Assembly (NCBI GenBank): GCA_964522015.1
Contig: CAZFST010000003.1
Span: 102,541 to 166,540 of the forward strand
Reading direction: 5' to 3'
Source of the DNA: QQWI01 sp964522015
GTDB lineage: Bacteria; Bacillota; Clostridia; Peptostreptococcales; Acidaminobacteraceae
DNA length: 64,000 bases
Below are positions 43,674-53,159 of this stretch, in pieces. Position numbers and translations under genes: made by a program. Within the stretch, counting starts at the first letter, position 1; each line of letters opens with the position of its first letter. The notes beneath the pieces were generated by a model. That model was not told the DNA's origin. It saw only the letters and a program-made list of their open reading frames with translations, and made no database searches.

Positions 43674-44960
43674 ATGTCTAAAAGATGGTTGTTTGCAGCT
43701 TTGATAATTGTTATTCTGAGTATTGTTTTAAGTGTCACTTTAACGGGGTGCCAGCAAACAAAAGAACCAATTATTGAAACAAGGAAAAGCATGACATTAC
43801 TCCATTACTTTTCTGGTGTATTTAGTGGGGGGATTGATGCCTTGGTGGGTGGTTTTAATCAGGAACAAGACATTTACCAACTGGAGGCAATTCCTATTGA
43901 TCATGAAGCGTTTAAGACCAGCGTTATTAAGGGACTTGAAGAAAACAATCCTCCTGAACTCTATTCCTATTGGGCTGGTGCTAAAACCGTAGCTGTTAAG
44001 GATAAGCTACAGCCTCTTGATAGCATATGGGCATCTGAGAATCTTGAGAAGCGGTTTAGCCCTTCTATCATTAGCTCTGCTAGTAAAATTGATGGACATT
44101 ATTATTTACTGCCAATTACGCAACATTATGTCACTCTTTTTTATAATAAAAAGGTCTTTGAGACTTTGAAAATTGAAATTCCAAAAACTTGGCCCGAGTT
44201 TTTATCAGCTTGCCAAACCATTAAAGAAGCCGGTGTGACACCAATTGGATTAGGTAGCAAAAGTAAATGGCCTGCACAATTTTGGTTTGATTATATCTTG
44301 TTAAGAACAGCTGGTTATGAAAAGCGAGAAGCATTAATGAGTGGTGAACTGGCTTATGATAGTCCTGAAGTGATTTTGGCTTTTGAAAAGTGGCAAGATT
44401 TAATCACAAAAGGTTATTTCAATACCATGCCAAACGAAACAGAGTGGAATGAAGTCCCCCTTGAAGGTTTGGAAAGTGGTGATATCGCCATGACTTTAAT
44501 GGGAACGTGGATGATTAGTACACTAGAAAGTCAGTCAAACCTTGTAGCTGGTAAAGATTTTGGTTATTTTGATTTTCCAATCATTGATTTAACGATAGAG
44601 AAAACAGCACTGGGACCGATAGACGGTATTGTTGTCCCTAAAGAATCGGTAAATCCTGAAGGTGCCCTAGAGGCAATAGCCTACCTAGCAAGATTGGAAA
44701 GCCAGAAATCCATGGCTTTAGGCAGCGGGGCGCTTAGTCCTTCCTTGGAGGTCCCCTCAAATACCTATGGTGTTTTACAACAGGATATTCTTAAGAGCAT
44801 TAAGAATCAGAAGTTTTGGGCCTTTAATTATGATTTAGCCACATTGCCAGAAGTTGCTGATTTAGGATTGCAACTGTTCTCTGAATTCCTTGAGTTTCCG
44901 GAAGCTTATCAAGCGCTATTAACGGAAATGGCTCAAAAATCGGCACCACTTTTGAAGTAA
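43674..44960 (+). CDS. Orphan ABC-type sugar-binding lipoprotein
   Basis: 428 residues. The signal peptide ends in lipobox LTGC with Cys26, so the mature protein is lipid-anchored outside the membrane. The fold is the extracellular solute-binding protein family 1: LLHYFSG, NPPELYSYWAGAKTVAV, ITQHYVTLFYNKKVFETL, and LESGDIAMTLMGTWMIS. No permease or ATPase genes flank it. Instead it is followed 31 bp later by a membrane GGDEF protein, so it probably presents a ligand to that sensor rather than to a transporter. Start after aaagaggtg. Confidence 0.88.
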   Translation: MSKRWLFAALIIVILSIVLSVTLTGCQQTKEPIIETRKSMTLLHYFSGVFSGGIDALVGGFNQEQDIYQLEAIPIDHEAFKTSVIKGLEENNPPELYSYWAGAKTVAVKDKLQPLDSIWASENLEKRFSPSIISSASKIDGHYYLLPITQHYVTLFYNKKVFETLKIEIPKTWPEFLSACQTIKEAGVTPIGLGSKSKWPAQFWFDYILLRTAGYEKREALMSGELAYDSPEVILAFEKWQDLITKGYFNTMPNETEWNEVPLEGLESGDIAMTLMGTWMISTLESQSNLVAGKDFGYFDFPIIDLTIEKTALGPIDGIVVPKESVNPEGALEAIAYLARLESQKSMALGSGALSPSLEVPSNTYGVLQQDILKSIKNQKFWAFNYDLATLPEVADLGLQLFSEFLEFPEAYQALLTEMAQKSAPLLK

Positions 44961-44991
44961 CAATAAAACTCACAATTAACGGAGCTAATCT

Positions 44992-46620
44992 ATGAATCTT
45001 AAGCGTCGCTTGCTGCTATCATTCTTTGTTGTCATTATATTGCTCGCTTCCTTTGCTGTATACCAGAGCATGGTATATGATTCTTTAGTGCGTGCAAATG
45101 AAAACTTAGCGCTTATTTATGAAATGACCGAGGGTGTTCAGAGTATTAAGCAAGATCAAGAATACTATTTAGCGGTTAACTCTAGACGCTATTTAACCTC
45201 TATAGAAGAAACACTTCTGAAGTTGTCTAGCCAAACCAGGTATCTGATGCAATCTAAACTGCTTTCAAAGAACAAGGATTCACTGCAACAAATATCAGAC
45301 AAATACTTAATCTATAAGGATAAGCTAAAAATCTTTATTAGTACCAACGATCAATTTCATGCCATAGGCACCGAGAAAAGCAAGGTTATCTCTAGTCTCA
45401 GTAAACTGATTCAAGAATTCCCTAAAACCCAAGCTCAAAATGTGAAATATGTCTATTCTGAAGGGCTATTGAACGCCATGCTTTTATTCAGCCAATATGA
45501 AGAGACGAATTCTGAATTAGCCATTGAACAACTTAATAAAATCATTGATATTGCCAATCGAACGGATCAACAAAACTCTGCATTTGAAATCAAACTGTAT
45601 ACAAAACGTCTCAAAACCCTTGCCTTAAAGAGTCTTTCGCAATTTGAGGCAATTGAACAAATGAATCTCATCAACCAGACCTATTTGTTTACACTGAACC
45701 AAGAATTATCGAAACTATCGGATTTATTGTTGCAAATACGACTTTCGGAGCAAAGTTATGCAAATCGTCTTCTAATCGGTATCCAGAAAACTTATTGGAT
45801 TATGTTTAGCTTTACCATTTCACTGGTCTTTATTCTGCTCTATCGACTAACAACTCGGATTACAAACTCGGTCCGAGCTCTTGTACAAAGTGCTAATGGC
45901 ATCGCAGCTGGTGACTATCAGTTAGAGGTAAAACTACCGGGCAAGGATGAATTTACTGAACTGGCCGATCAGCTAAATGCCATGAATTATTCTCTGAGGA
46001 TGTCAAATTTATCAGTGAAAACTTACAGTAATCAGTTGGAACATATGGTAAAGGCAAAAACACTTGAATTAACCAGAGCAAACGAAGCACTAGAAGTGGT
46101 CAACGAAAGACTGGAAGAAGAGAAAGATCGCTATGCAACTTTGGCACTGACAGATGTCTTGACTGGGATCAGCAACCGGGCCTACTTTATGGAGGCATTA
46201 ACTCAAAAAGTAGATGAGGCAAAACGGTACGGTAAAGTCTTTTCCTTATTGCTTATTGATCTTGATCATTTTAAACTCGTCAATGATAATTTTGGCCATT
46301 TGGTAGGGGATGACGTTTTAAAACAGTTCGCCCTTTTACTAAAAAGAGAAACCAGAACCTCTGATATTGTAGCTAGATACGGAGGCGAAGAGTTTGTCGT
46401 GATTTTCACCGAAGCTAATCTCATGAACGCTTATAGTATTTCTGAGAGGATTAGGATTGCTGTGGCAGCAGACAGATACGAACAGGTGGGTCTCAATTTA
46501 ACCATCAGTGGTGGGTTAGTTTGTTATCATGGTGAATCAGAGGATGCTCTCTTAAAACGTGTGGATGAGCTTCTCTATGTTGCTAAAAACCTAGGTAGAA
46601 ATCGTATCGTTAAAGGTTAA
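44992..46620 (+). CDS. Membrane sensor diguanylate cyclase (HAMP-GGDEF)
   Basis: 542 residues. Membrane helices at about 8-25 and 260-280 bracket a helical extracytoplasmic domain of ~230 residues. A HAMP domain follows (NSVRALVQSANGIAAGDYQLEV), then a coiled coil and a GGDEF domain beginning LTDVLTGISNRAYF. The active site is GGEEF in ARYGGEEFVVIF, and an I-site RTSD stands five residues before it, so active synthesis of c-di-GMP with feedback is expected. It is co-transcribed with the upstream orphan binding lipoprotein, which likely supplies its signal. A perfect terminator follows. Confidence 0.95.
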   Translation: MNLKRRLLLSFFVVIILLASFAVYQSMVYDSLVRANENLALIYEMTEGVQSIKQDQEYYLAVNSRRYLTSIEETLLKLSSQTRYLMQSKLLSKNKDSLQQISDKYLIYKDKLKIFISTNDQFHAIGTEKSKVISSLSKLIQEFPKTQAQNVKYVYSEGLLNAMLLFSQYEETNSELAIEQLNKIIDIANRTDQQNSAFEIKLYTKRLKTLALKSLSQFEAIEQMNLINQTYLFTLNQELSKLSDLLLQIRLSEQSYANRLLIGIQKTYWIMFSFTISLVFILLYRLTTRITNSVRALVQSANGIAAGDYQLEVKLPGKDEFTELADQLNAMNYSLRMSNLSVKTYSNQLEHMVKAKTLELTRANEALEVVNERLEEEKDRYATLALTDVLTGISNRAYFMEALTQKVDEAKRYGKVFSLLLIDLDHFKLVNDNFGHLVGDDVLKQFALLLKRETRTSDIVARYGGEEFVVIFTEANLMNAYSISERIRIAVAADRYEQVGLNLTISGGLVCYHGESEDALLKRVDELLYVAKNLGRNRIVKG

Positions 46621-46719
46621 GAACCCCCATCCACTTCTATGTGATATTTAATGAAAAAGAAATACATGATAACGAGATTACAAGAATTATTTATAGGTAT
46701 ATTTTTTGCATGTATAGTG

Positions 46720-46748
46720 AAACCCCATTTCCTTCGAAATGGGGTTTT
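46720..46748 (+). terminator. Strong terminator after the sensor GGDEF gene
   Basis: A perfect 12-bp stem (46720-46731 with 46736-46747), a 4-nt loop and TTTT. The short frame at 46641-46850 crosses it and is not coding. Confidence 0.9.
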
Positions 46749-46851
46749 ATAATGGGTTTTAATATGACGGAAAATCAAATGTTAAGGAATTGCAACACAT
46801 TTCGAGTTCGCAATGATAGAAATAACAATGTTGTTACGTTTGAGAAATGAA

Positions 46852-46880
46852 TTGCAATTTTCAGAAAATCGGATTATTAT
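46852..46880 (+). promoter_or_regulatory. Candidate promoter of the opp operon
   Basis: TTGCAA at 46852-46857, a 17-bp spacer and TATTAT at 46875-46880. It would give a leader of about 200 nt before oppB. Confidence 0.45.
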
Positions 46881-47089
46881 GTTAGTAGATAAATCTAGAG
46901 TTCTAACTAAAAGAACAGTTTATGAAAGAATCGCGAATGCCTATTGAATTGGATCCTCTTAATCGGATGAATCGTTTCCAAATCAGCGGGCATTTTTTTA
47001 TGGGGCGCGATACGGTTATACCTTCGAAATCCCAAAGTGGGTATCGAAGTTGATAACATAATACTCGAAGTTGTGAAAGGAGATTTATA
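46881..47089 (+). other. Non-coding leader before oppB
   Basis: No open frame of note. Near its end it can form alternative short hairpins: CTTCGA/TCGAAG around 47022-47051 and ATACC/GGTAT overlapping it. A ribosome site aaaggag ends the region. No known riboswitch core is recognised. Confidence 0.4.
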
Positions 47090-48022
47090 GTGGGGAATGC
47101 TAGTTATTACGTAAAACGCATTCTGGCTGCAACGGTGACGGTTTTTCTAATCGCATCTTTGACTTTTGCCATGATGCATTCAATTCCAGGGGGACCATTT
47201 TCAAGAGAGAAAGCGGTACCGGCAGAAATTTTGAAGTCGCTAAATGAAAAGTACAACTTAGACGCACCCTTGCATGAGCAGTATACCGATTACATGTATC
47301 GTCTTTTTGTGCAGTTCGATTTCGGTCCTTCATTTTCAGTGATCGGCACAAGCGTCAACGAATTGATTTGGCACGGTGTACCAGCGTCTGGAAAAATCGG
47401 CCTAATGGCAAGTCTGGTCATTATTGCCATTGGTATTCCACTAGGCATTATCTCAGCACTGAAACAAAACAAGTTTGTTGATTACCTGGTCATGTTTATG
47501 GCAACCTTAGGGGTTACCATACCAAACTTTGTAGTTGCCACATTGATTATCTACTTCTTTGCTGGCAAACTGGGGTGGCTTCCAACCTTTGGTATCGAAT
47601 CCCCGCTGGGTTACGTTGGTCCAGTCATCGCATTAGCTGGTTATTCACTATCATTTGTTGCAAGACTAACCCGTTCAAGTATGTTGGAAGTTTTAAGACA
47701 GGATTATATTCGAACAGCGAGAGCAAATGGACTCAGTGAATTCAAAGTCATTGGCAAACACGCTGTAAAAAATGCACTTATTCCCGTTGTCACTTATATT
47801 GGACCCATGGTTGCAGCTCTTTTAACAGGTTCATTTGTTGTCGAAAAGATCTTCGCCATACCGGGTCTCGGCCAGTATTTTGTAAAAAGCGTTACTAACC
47901 GCGACTACACAACCATTATGGGCATGACAATATTCTATGCTACTTTCTATATCATCATGATCTTATTGGTGGATTTCACTTATGGTTTTATAGACCCACG
48001 TATCAAACTTGGAAAGGAGTAA
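47090..48022 (+). CDS. oppB: Oligopeptide ABC transporter permease OppB
   Basis: 310 residues, GTG start after aaaggag. Six membrane helices, the N-terminal MMHSIPGGPFSREKAVP typical of OppB, and the cytoplasmic EAA loop (EVLRQDYIRTARANGLSE) that contacts the ATPases. It forms half of the channel importing peptides. First gene of oppB-oppC-oppD-oppF-oppA. Confidence 0.97.
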   Translation: MGNASYYVKRILAATVTVFLIASLTFAMMHSIPGGPFSREKAVPAEILKSLNEKYNLDAPLHEQYTDYMYRLFVQFDFGPSFSVIGTSVNELIWHGVPASGKIGLMASLVIIAIGIPLGIISALKQNKFVDYLVMFMATLGVTIPNFVVATLIIYFFAGKLGWLPTFGIESPLGYVGPVIALAGYSLSFVARLTRSSMLEVLRQDYIRTARANGLSEFKVIGKHAVKNALIPVVTYIGPMVAALLTGSFVVEKIFAIPGLGQYFVKSVTNRDYTTIMGMTIFYATFYIIMILLVDFTYGFIDPRIKLGKE

Positions 48023-48029
48023 GCGCTGC

Positions 48030-49232
48030 ATGTCTAATAAACAATTTGAATTTCTTAATAAAACTTTTGAAGACTCAGAAGTCTCCCGTCCCAGTTTAAC
48101 TTACTGGCAAGATGCATGGCGCCGGTTAAAGAAACATAAACCAGCCATGTTTGGTGTCGGTATGATTATATTAATTGTACTATTTGGTGTCGTCGGTCCC
48201 ATGTTCTCTAAGTATGAGTATTCAGATCAGTTCAACGAATACAGAAGTTTACCGCCAAGACTTGAAATATTCAAAGTTGCAGAAGGGGTCAATATCTACC
48301 TTTCAAAAGACTATAATCTCTTCTTAGTTTCTGATAAGGGGATTATGGAGAAACGCTTGGATATCGTTAAGGGCAAGAAAGATATTATCAATAAGGTTTA
48401 TACCTTCATGTTAAATGAAGATACTAAAGAAGAGGTCGTATTGGACTTTTCCTATAATCTCTTGAAGACCAAGCAAGGCTATGATTATGACTACACCATT
48501 GAATACAAAGGTGAAATCTTTACACAGCCCACTGGTAAAATCAGAAATGCGTCGTTTATCTTTGGCACGGATGAGCTTGGTCGTGATATACTAACACGAG
48601 TCATGTATGGTGCTCGAATTTCCCTGATGGTTGCAGTTATTGCAACAGCGGTCAATCTTTTTATTGGTGTCATTTATGGCGCCATTGCCGGTTATGAAGG
48701 GGGTAGAGTCGACGAGATCATGATGCGTATTGTGGATATCATCAACTCTATTCCGCTGCTGCTCTTCGTTATCCTTCTAATGGTTTGGTTTAAAAAGAAT
48801 GACGGACTTACCAACATCATCATCGCTCTGGGCGCGGTTTATTGGGTAGGTATGGCACGACTGGTCCGTGGTCAGATGCTTTCACTAAAGGAACAGGAGT
48901 TTGTATTGGCGGCAAGAGTCATTGGTGTCCCGAAAATTAAAATTATCTTAAGACACTTGATTCCAAATGCAATTGGGCCGATTATTGTATCAATGACGAT
49001 GATGATTCCAACAGCAGTCTTTACTGAGGCTTTCTTGAGCTTTATTGGATTGGGTGTATCTGCACCGATGGCATCATGGGGATCACTTGCAAATGACGCT
49101 TTAAAAGGCTTTGTCACATATCCATATCAATTGTTTTTCCCTGCATCTGCAATTGCTTTGACGATTTTAGCCTTCAACTTTTTAGGCGACGGCCTCCGCG
49201 ATGCTCTTGACCCCCGCTTGAGAAAAGGATAG
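48030..49232 (+). CDS. oppC: Oligopeptide ABC transporter permease OppC with extracellular insertion
   Basis: 400 residues from the ATG at 48030 (aaaggag 10 bp upstream). Helix 1 (~40-60) is followed by an unusually long external segment of about 120 residues (LPPRLEIFKVAEGVNIYLS to IEYKGEIFTQPTGK) before the usual FGTDELGRDILTR; ordinary OppC has about 30. Then five more helices and the EAA loop (FVLAARVIGVPKIKI). It pairs with OppB. The insertion may contact OppA. Confidence 0.95.
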   Translation: MSNKQFEFLNKTFEDSEVSRPSLTYWQDAWRRLKKHKPAMFGVGMIILIVLFGVVGPMFSKYEYSDQFNEYRSLPPRLEIFKVAEGVNIYLSKDYNLFLVSDKGIMEKRLDIVKGKKDIINKVYTFMLNEDTKEEVVLDFSYNLLKTKQGYDYDYTIEYKGEIFTQPTGKIRNASFIFGTDELGRDILTRVMYGARISLMVAVIATAVNLFIGVIYGAIAGYEGGRVDEIMMRIVDIINSIPLLLFVILLMVWFKKNDGLTNIIIALGAVYWVGMARLVRGQMLSLKEQEFVLAARVIGVPKIKIILRHLIPNAIGPIIVSMTMMIPTAVFTEAFLSFIGLGVSAPMASWGSLANDALKGFVTYPYQLFFPASAIALTILAFNFLGDGLRDALDPRLRKG

Positions 49233-49242
49233 GTATTGATTA

Positions 49243-50259
49243 ATGAGTAAAATCTTAGAAGTTAAAAATCTCAACACCTCATTCTTCACCCATCTTGGTG
49301 AAGTCAAGGCTGTAAGAGGCAATAGTTTTTCTATAGAAAAAGGCGATATCTTAGGTATCGTTGGAGAATCCGGCAGTGGCAAAAGCGTTACAGCACTTTC
49401 GATTATGGGGTTGATTGAACATCCTGGTCGTATTGTGTCAGGGGAAGTTATTTTTAATGGGGAGTTGATTTCAAATAAATCAAACAAAGAAATGTCTTCA
49501 ATTCGCGGTAGCGAAATCTCGATGATCTTTCAAGACCCAATGACTTCTCTTAATCCCGTATTTACCATTGAAAACCTCATGACAGAAGTTATCATGAAAC
49601 ATCAAAAGGTCAGTAAATCAGAAGCCCAAAAAATTGCCATTGAAAAATTGCGTATGGTTGGTATTCCAGAACCAGAAAAACGTATCAAGTCATATCCCCA
49701 TGAATTTTCAGGCGGTATGAGACAACGGGCTATGATTGCAACGGCACTTTCTTGTAATCCAAAGCTTTTGATTGCCGATGAACCAACCACTGCCCTTGAT
49801 GTTACGATTCAAGCTCAGATACTGGATATCCTTAGAAGTTTAGCAACCGAAATCGATACCTCCATTATGATTATCACCCATGACTTAGGGGTTATCGCAG
49901 AAACTTGTAAGAATTTAATTGTAATGTATGGTGGCATGATCATGGAAAAAGGTACAGTTGATGAGATTTTCCATTCACCTCAACATCCTTATACACTTGG
50001 TCTAATGAATTCTATCCCTAAAACCCACAAAAAAGATAAGAGTCGATTGATTCCTATCCCTGGTTCACCACCAGATCTCATGAACCCTCCAAAGGGATGC
50101 CCATTTTCACCAAGATGCAAATATGCAATGCCAATTTGTACTGAAGAAATGGCACCTGCATTCCGTATAGGACCTACACATACTTCAGCGTGCTGGATGT
50201 TGCATCAAGATGCGCCGGCAACAGAAGGCTTCAAAAAAGGATGTGAGATCGATGGCTGA
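49243..50259 (+). CDS. oppD: Oligopeptide ABC transporter ATP-binding protein OppD
   Basis: 338 residues. Walker A GESGSGKSV, Q-loop MIFQDPMTSLNP, signature FSGGMRQRAMIA, Walker B LLIADEPTTALD and H-loop ITHD. The C-terminal oligopeptide-type extension carries the cysteine motif PKGCPFSPRCKYAMPICTEE, the iron-sulfur or metal-binding signature of OppD/DppD. Overlaps oppF by eight bases. Confidence 0.97.
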   Translation: MSKILEVKNLNTSFFTHLGEVKAVRGNSFSIEKGDILGIVGESGSGKSVTALSIMGLIEHPGRIVSGEVIFNGELISNKSNKEMSSIRGSEISMIFQDPMTSLNPVFTIENLMTEVIMKHQKVSKSEAQKIAIEKLRMVGIPEPEKRIKSYPHEFSGGMRQRAMIATALSCNPKLLIADEPTTALDVTIQAQILDILRSLATEIDTSIMIITHDLGVIAETCKNLIVMYGGMIMEKGTVDEIFHSPQHPYTLGLMNSIPKTHKKDKSRLIPIPGSPPDLMNPPKGCPFSPRCKYAMPICTEEMAPAFRIGPTHTSACWMLHQDAPATEGFKKGCEIDG

Positions 50260-51244
50260 GAAACAACCATTATTGCAAATTAACGGCTTGAAAAAATACT
50301 TCAATGTCGCAACCCCAATGTTTCAAAAGGAAAAAAACAAACTTAAAGCGGTAGATGATATTAATTTCTTTATTCATAAAGGTGAAACATTTGGTTTGGT
50401 AGGAGAATCTGGTTGTGGGAAATCCACCACTGGTCGTTGTATCATACGTCTCTATGAACCAACTGGTGGCGAGATCATCTATGATGGTGTTGATATCGCA
50501 AAACTTTCGGAAAAACAATTGCTGCCTTATAGAAAAAAGATACAGATGATTTTTCAAGATCCATATGCATCCCTTAATACCCGTATGACTATTGCTGATA
50601 TCATCGGCGAAGGCCTAGATATTCATACGGACCATAAAGGCGAAGCCAGAATGAAGCGCATTCATGAATTACTGACCCGTGTCGGTCTTAAGAAGGAACA
50701 TGCAAACCGGTATCCCCACGAATTTTCTGGTGGTCAGCGCCAGCGTATTGGTATTGCAAGAGCATTAGCTATTGAACCAGAACTGATTATTTGTGACGAA
50801 CCGATCTCAGCTTTGGACGTTTCCATCCAAGCTCAGGTAGTCAATATGCTTGAAGACTTGCAACATGAACTGGGCTTGACGTATCTCTTTATTGCCCACG
50901 ACCTTTCCATGGTTAAGCACATTTCAAACCGTATCGGCGTTATGTATCTTGGCAATATGATGGAAGTCGCAACCAGTGATGATTTGTATGAGCACCCACT
51001 ACATCCCTATACAAAGGCCCTATTGTCCTCTATTCCAATTCCTGACCCAAGAGCCAACAGAAGCGATAGAATTGTGCTTCAAGGGGATATTAAAAGTCCT
51101 ATCAATCCAAAACCAGGATGTCGTTTTGCTTCCCGTTGCCGCTATAAAAAAGACCGTTGTGATGTTGAAACCCCAGTTATGTTAGAAGCAATGCCGAATC
51201 ACTTTACTTCTTGTCACTTTGTGAAGGAAATCAACGGCTTGTAA
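50252..51244 (+). CDS. oppF: Oligopeptide ABC transporter ATP-binding protein OppF
   Basis: 330 residues from the ATG at 50252, inside the oppD end; the longer frame from 50210 is only overlap. Walker A GESGCGKST, Q-loop MIFQDPYASLNTRMT, signature FSGGQRQRIGIA, Walker B LIICDEPISALD and H-loop IAHD, then the C-terminal Cys-rich PGCRFASRCRYKKDRCD. It forms a heterodimer with OppD to power uptake. Confidence 0.97.
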   Translation: MAEKQPLLQINGLKKYFNVATPMFQKEKNKLKAVDDINFFIHKGETFGLVGESGCGKSTTGRCIIRLYEPTGGEIIYDGVDIAKLSEKQLLPYRKKIQMIFQDPYASLNTRMTIADIIGEGLDIHTDHKGEARMKRIHELLTRVGLKKEHANRYPHEFSGGQRQRIGIARALAIEPELIICDEPISALDVSIQAQVVNMLEDLQHELGLTYLFIAHDLSMVKHISNRIGVMYLGNMMEVATSDDLYEHPLHPYTKALLSSIPIPDPRANRSDRIVLQGDIKSPINPKPGCRFASRCRYKKDRCDVETPVMLEAMPNHFTSCHFVKEINGL

Positions 51245-51353
51245 TTCCAGGGTTTAAAATAGCTTACCATTTCATTTGCTGAACTACTATTTGTGGTATT
51301 TGTTGTCGTATCACGCGGCAATCAATATAAAACATGATATCAAGGAGGAAAAA

Positions 51354-53009
51354 ATGAAAAGAATTTTAGCTCTGCTTCTCGTTTCCCTAATGGTTATCGC
51401 ATCCTTTGCTGGATGCCAACCAAAAGCTAAAGAGACGCCAACAGAAGAAAAGACAGAAGCAACAACTGCAGCTCCTGAAGTAATGGGTTCAACAGAACTT
51501 AAATGGAACATTGGTTCAGATCCAAAAACACTAGATCCAATTCTTGGTGGCGCTAGCGATAGCGGTAATGTTGTCAACAATACTTTTGAAGGTCTTGTTA
51601 GAGAAAAAGCAGGTGTCGTTTATCCTGGTATCGCTGAATCTTGGACAGTATCAGAAGATGGTCTTACACTGACTTTCAAATTGAGAGAATCAAAATGGTC
51701 TGATGGCACGCCATTGACTGCAAATGATTTTGTTTATTCTTTCAAACGTGGTATGGATCCTAAGACAGCATCTGAATATGCATGGATTTGGGAATATACA
51801 AACATCGTAGGCGCATTTGATGCAACAACATCTGGTAACCTTGATGCTGTAGCCGTTAAAGCTCTTGATGATTACACACTTGAACTTAAACTTTCTACAC
51901 CTACAGAATACCTCGTTAGTTTACTTTCTTTCTACCACTTTAAGCCAGTCAAGCAATCAGCTGTAGAAGCAAAAGCTGATGGCGCATGGGCAAAAGATCC
52001 AGCTCTAGCTGTTTCTAATGGACCTTTTACGTTGACAGCTTACGAAATTGGTAAAGGTCTTACATTAACTAAGAACCCTAACTATTGGGATGCTGGCAAT
52101 GTAAAACTTGAAACTATTACTGCTAATTTCATCGATGAAGCTTCAACTGCTTACCAAGCATTTGAAAGCGGCGAACTTCAGTTTATTCCACAAGTACCAA
52201 CAGCTGAAGTACCACGTCTAATCGCAGAAGATCCGCAATTCCACATTTTCCCATTACTTGGCACATACTATTACAACTTTAACCTTAAAAAAGAATTCTT
52301 TGCTGACCCAAAAGTTAGAAGAGCATTCAGCCTTGCAATTGACAGAGAGTTAATTTGCGAAACAATGGGCGCGGGTCAAATCCCTGCAGTTTCATTTGTT
52401 CCAGCTGGATTTATCGATGCAGATGGCAAAGACTTTAACGAAGTTGCTGGAGATCTTGGCATTCCAACTGATTTAAGCAAACTTGAAGAAGCTAAGAAAT
52501 TAATGGCTGAAGCTGGCTACCCAGATGGTAAAGGTTTCCCAGAATTCACAATCATGTACAACACTTCTGAAGGCCATAAATTGGTTGCAGAACTTGTACA
52601 AGAAATGTTGAAAACTAACTTGGGCCTTAGCGTTAAGCTTGAAAACCAAGAATGGGCTGTTTTCCAAGATACACGTAAAGCTGGTAACTACGAAGTGGCT
52701 CGTGGTGGTTGGCTAACAGACTTTATGGATCCAAGTGGTCTTCTTTCTATCTTCACAAAAGGCAATGCTTACAACGATCCTAAATTTGAAAATGCTGAAT
52801 ACGACACGTTGCTTTCTGCTTCTGCAAAAACACGTGGCAAAGAGCATTTTGACAACTTGTACAAAGCGCAAGAAATCCTTATGGCTGAGTTGCCAATTCT
52901 TCCAGTTTACCACTACACTGAAACAATGCTAGTCAAAGAAAATCTTGTTGGCTGGGAACGTTCAGTTCTTGGAACAATTGACTTCTCTATGGCTTACTTC
53001 AACAAATAA
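51354..53009 (+). CDS. oppA: Oligopeptide-binding lipoprotein OppA
   Basis: 551 residues from the ATG at 51354 (perfect aaggagg). The signal peptide ends in lipobox FAGC with Cys21. A Thr/Glu-rich linker follows, then the family 5 solute-binding fold: NIGSDPKTLDPILGG, WSDGTPLTANDFVYSFKRG, VRRAFSLAIDREL and a late LPILPVYHYTE. It captures peptides and passes them to OppBCDF. It lies last in the operon behind a 110-nt gap and may be expressed more strongly. The codon use is notably clean, as for a highly expressed gene. Confidence 0.97.
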   Translation: MKRILALLLVSLMVIASFAGCQPKAKETPTEEKTEATTAAPEVMGSTELKWNIGSDPKTLDPILGGASDSGNVVNNTFEGLVREKAGVVYPGIAESWTVSEDGLTLTFKLRESKWSDGTPLTANDFVYSFKRGMDPKTASEYAWIWEYTNIVGAFDATTSGNLDAVAVKALDDYTLELKLSTPTEYLVSLLSFYHFKPVKQSAVEAKADGAWAKDPALAVSNGPFTLTAYEIGKGLTLTKNPNYWDAGNVKLETITANFIDEASTAYQAFESGELQFIPQVPTAEVPRLIAEDPQFHIFPLLGTYYYNFNLKKEFFADPKVRRAFSLAIDRELICETMGAGQIPAVSFVPAGFIDADGKDFNEVAGDLGIPTDLSKLEEAKKLMAEAGYPDGKGFPEFTIMYNTSEGHKLVAELVQEMLKTNLGLSVKLENQEWAVFQDTRKAGNYEVARGGWLTDFMDPSGLLSIFTKGNAYNDPKFENAEYDTLLSASAKTRGKEHFDNLYKAQEILMAELPILPVYHYTETMLVKENLVGWERSVLGTIDFSMAYFNK

Positions 53010-53020
53010 GATACAAATCA

Positions 53021-53049
53021 AGGCCACAGCATATGCTGTGGTCTTTTTT
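53021..53049 (+). terminator. Terminator of the opp operon
   Basis: An almost perfect palindromic stem of about 10 bp around CCACAGC/GCTGTGG (53024-53041) is followed by T6. Confidence 0.85.
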
Positions 53050-53116
53050 CGATTTTTCAGAGGTGTTGCAAAGTGTAATGACTGGTAAAGAAATTCAGAA
53101 AACTTCTAAAAATTCC

Positions 53117-53145
53117 TTGCATAGTCCTATGAGTTGTAGTAAGAT
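53117..53145 (+). promoter_or_regulatory. Promoter of the trpB T-box transcript
   Basis: TTGCAT at 53117-53122, a 17-bp spacer and TAAGAT at 53140-53145. Confidence 0.55.
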
Positions 53146-53159
53146 TCTAATAACTTCAT

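Noticed and set aside
46641..46850. 69-residue open frame after the sensor GGDEF gene
   Set aside because: It runs through the perfect terminator hairpin at 46720-46748, has no ribosome site and no recognisable protein pattern.
46881..47089. Riboswitch in the opp leader
   Set aside because: Short alternative hairpins exist near 47022-47051, but no conserved riboswitch core or terminator follows them.
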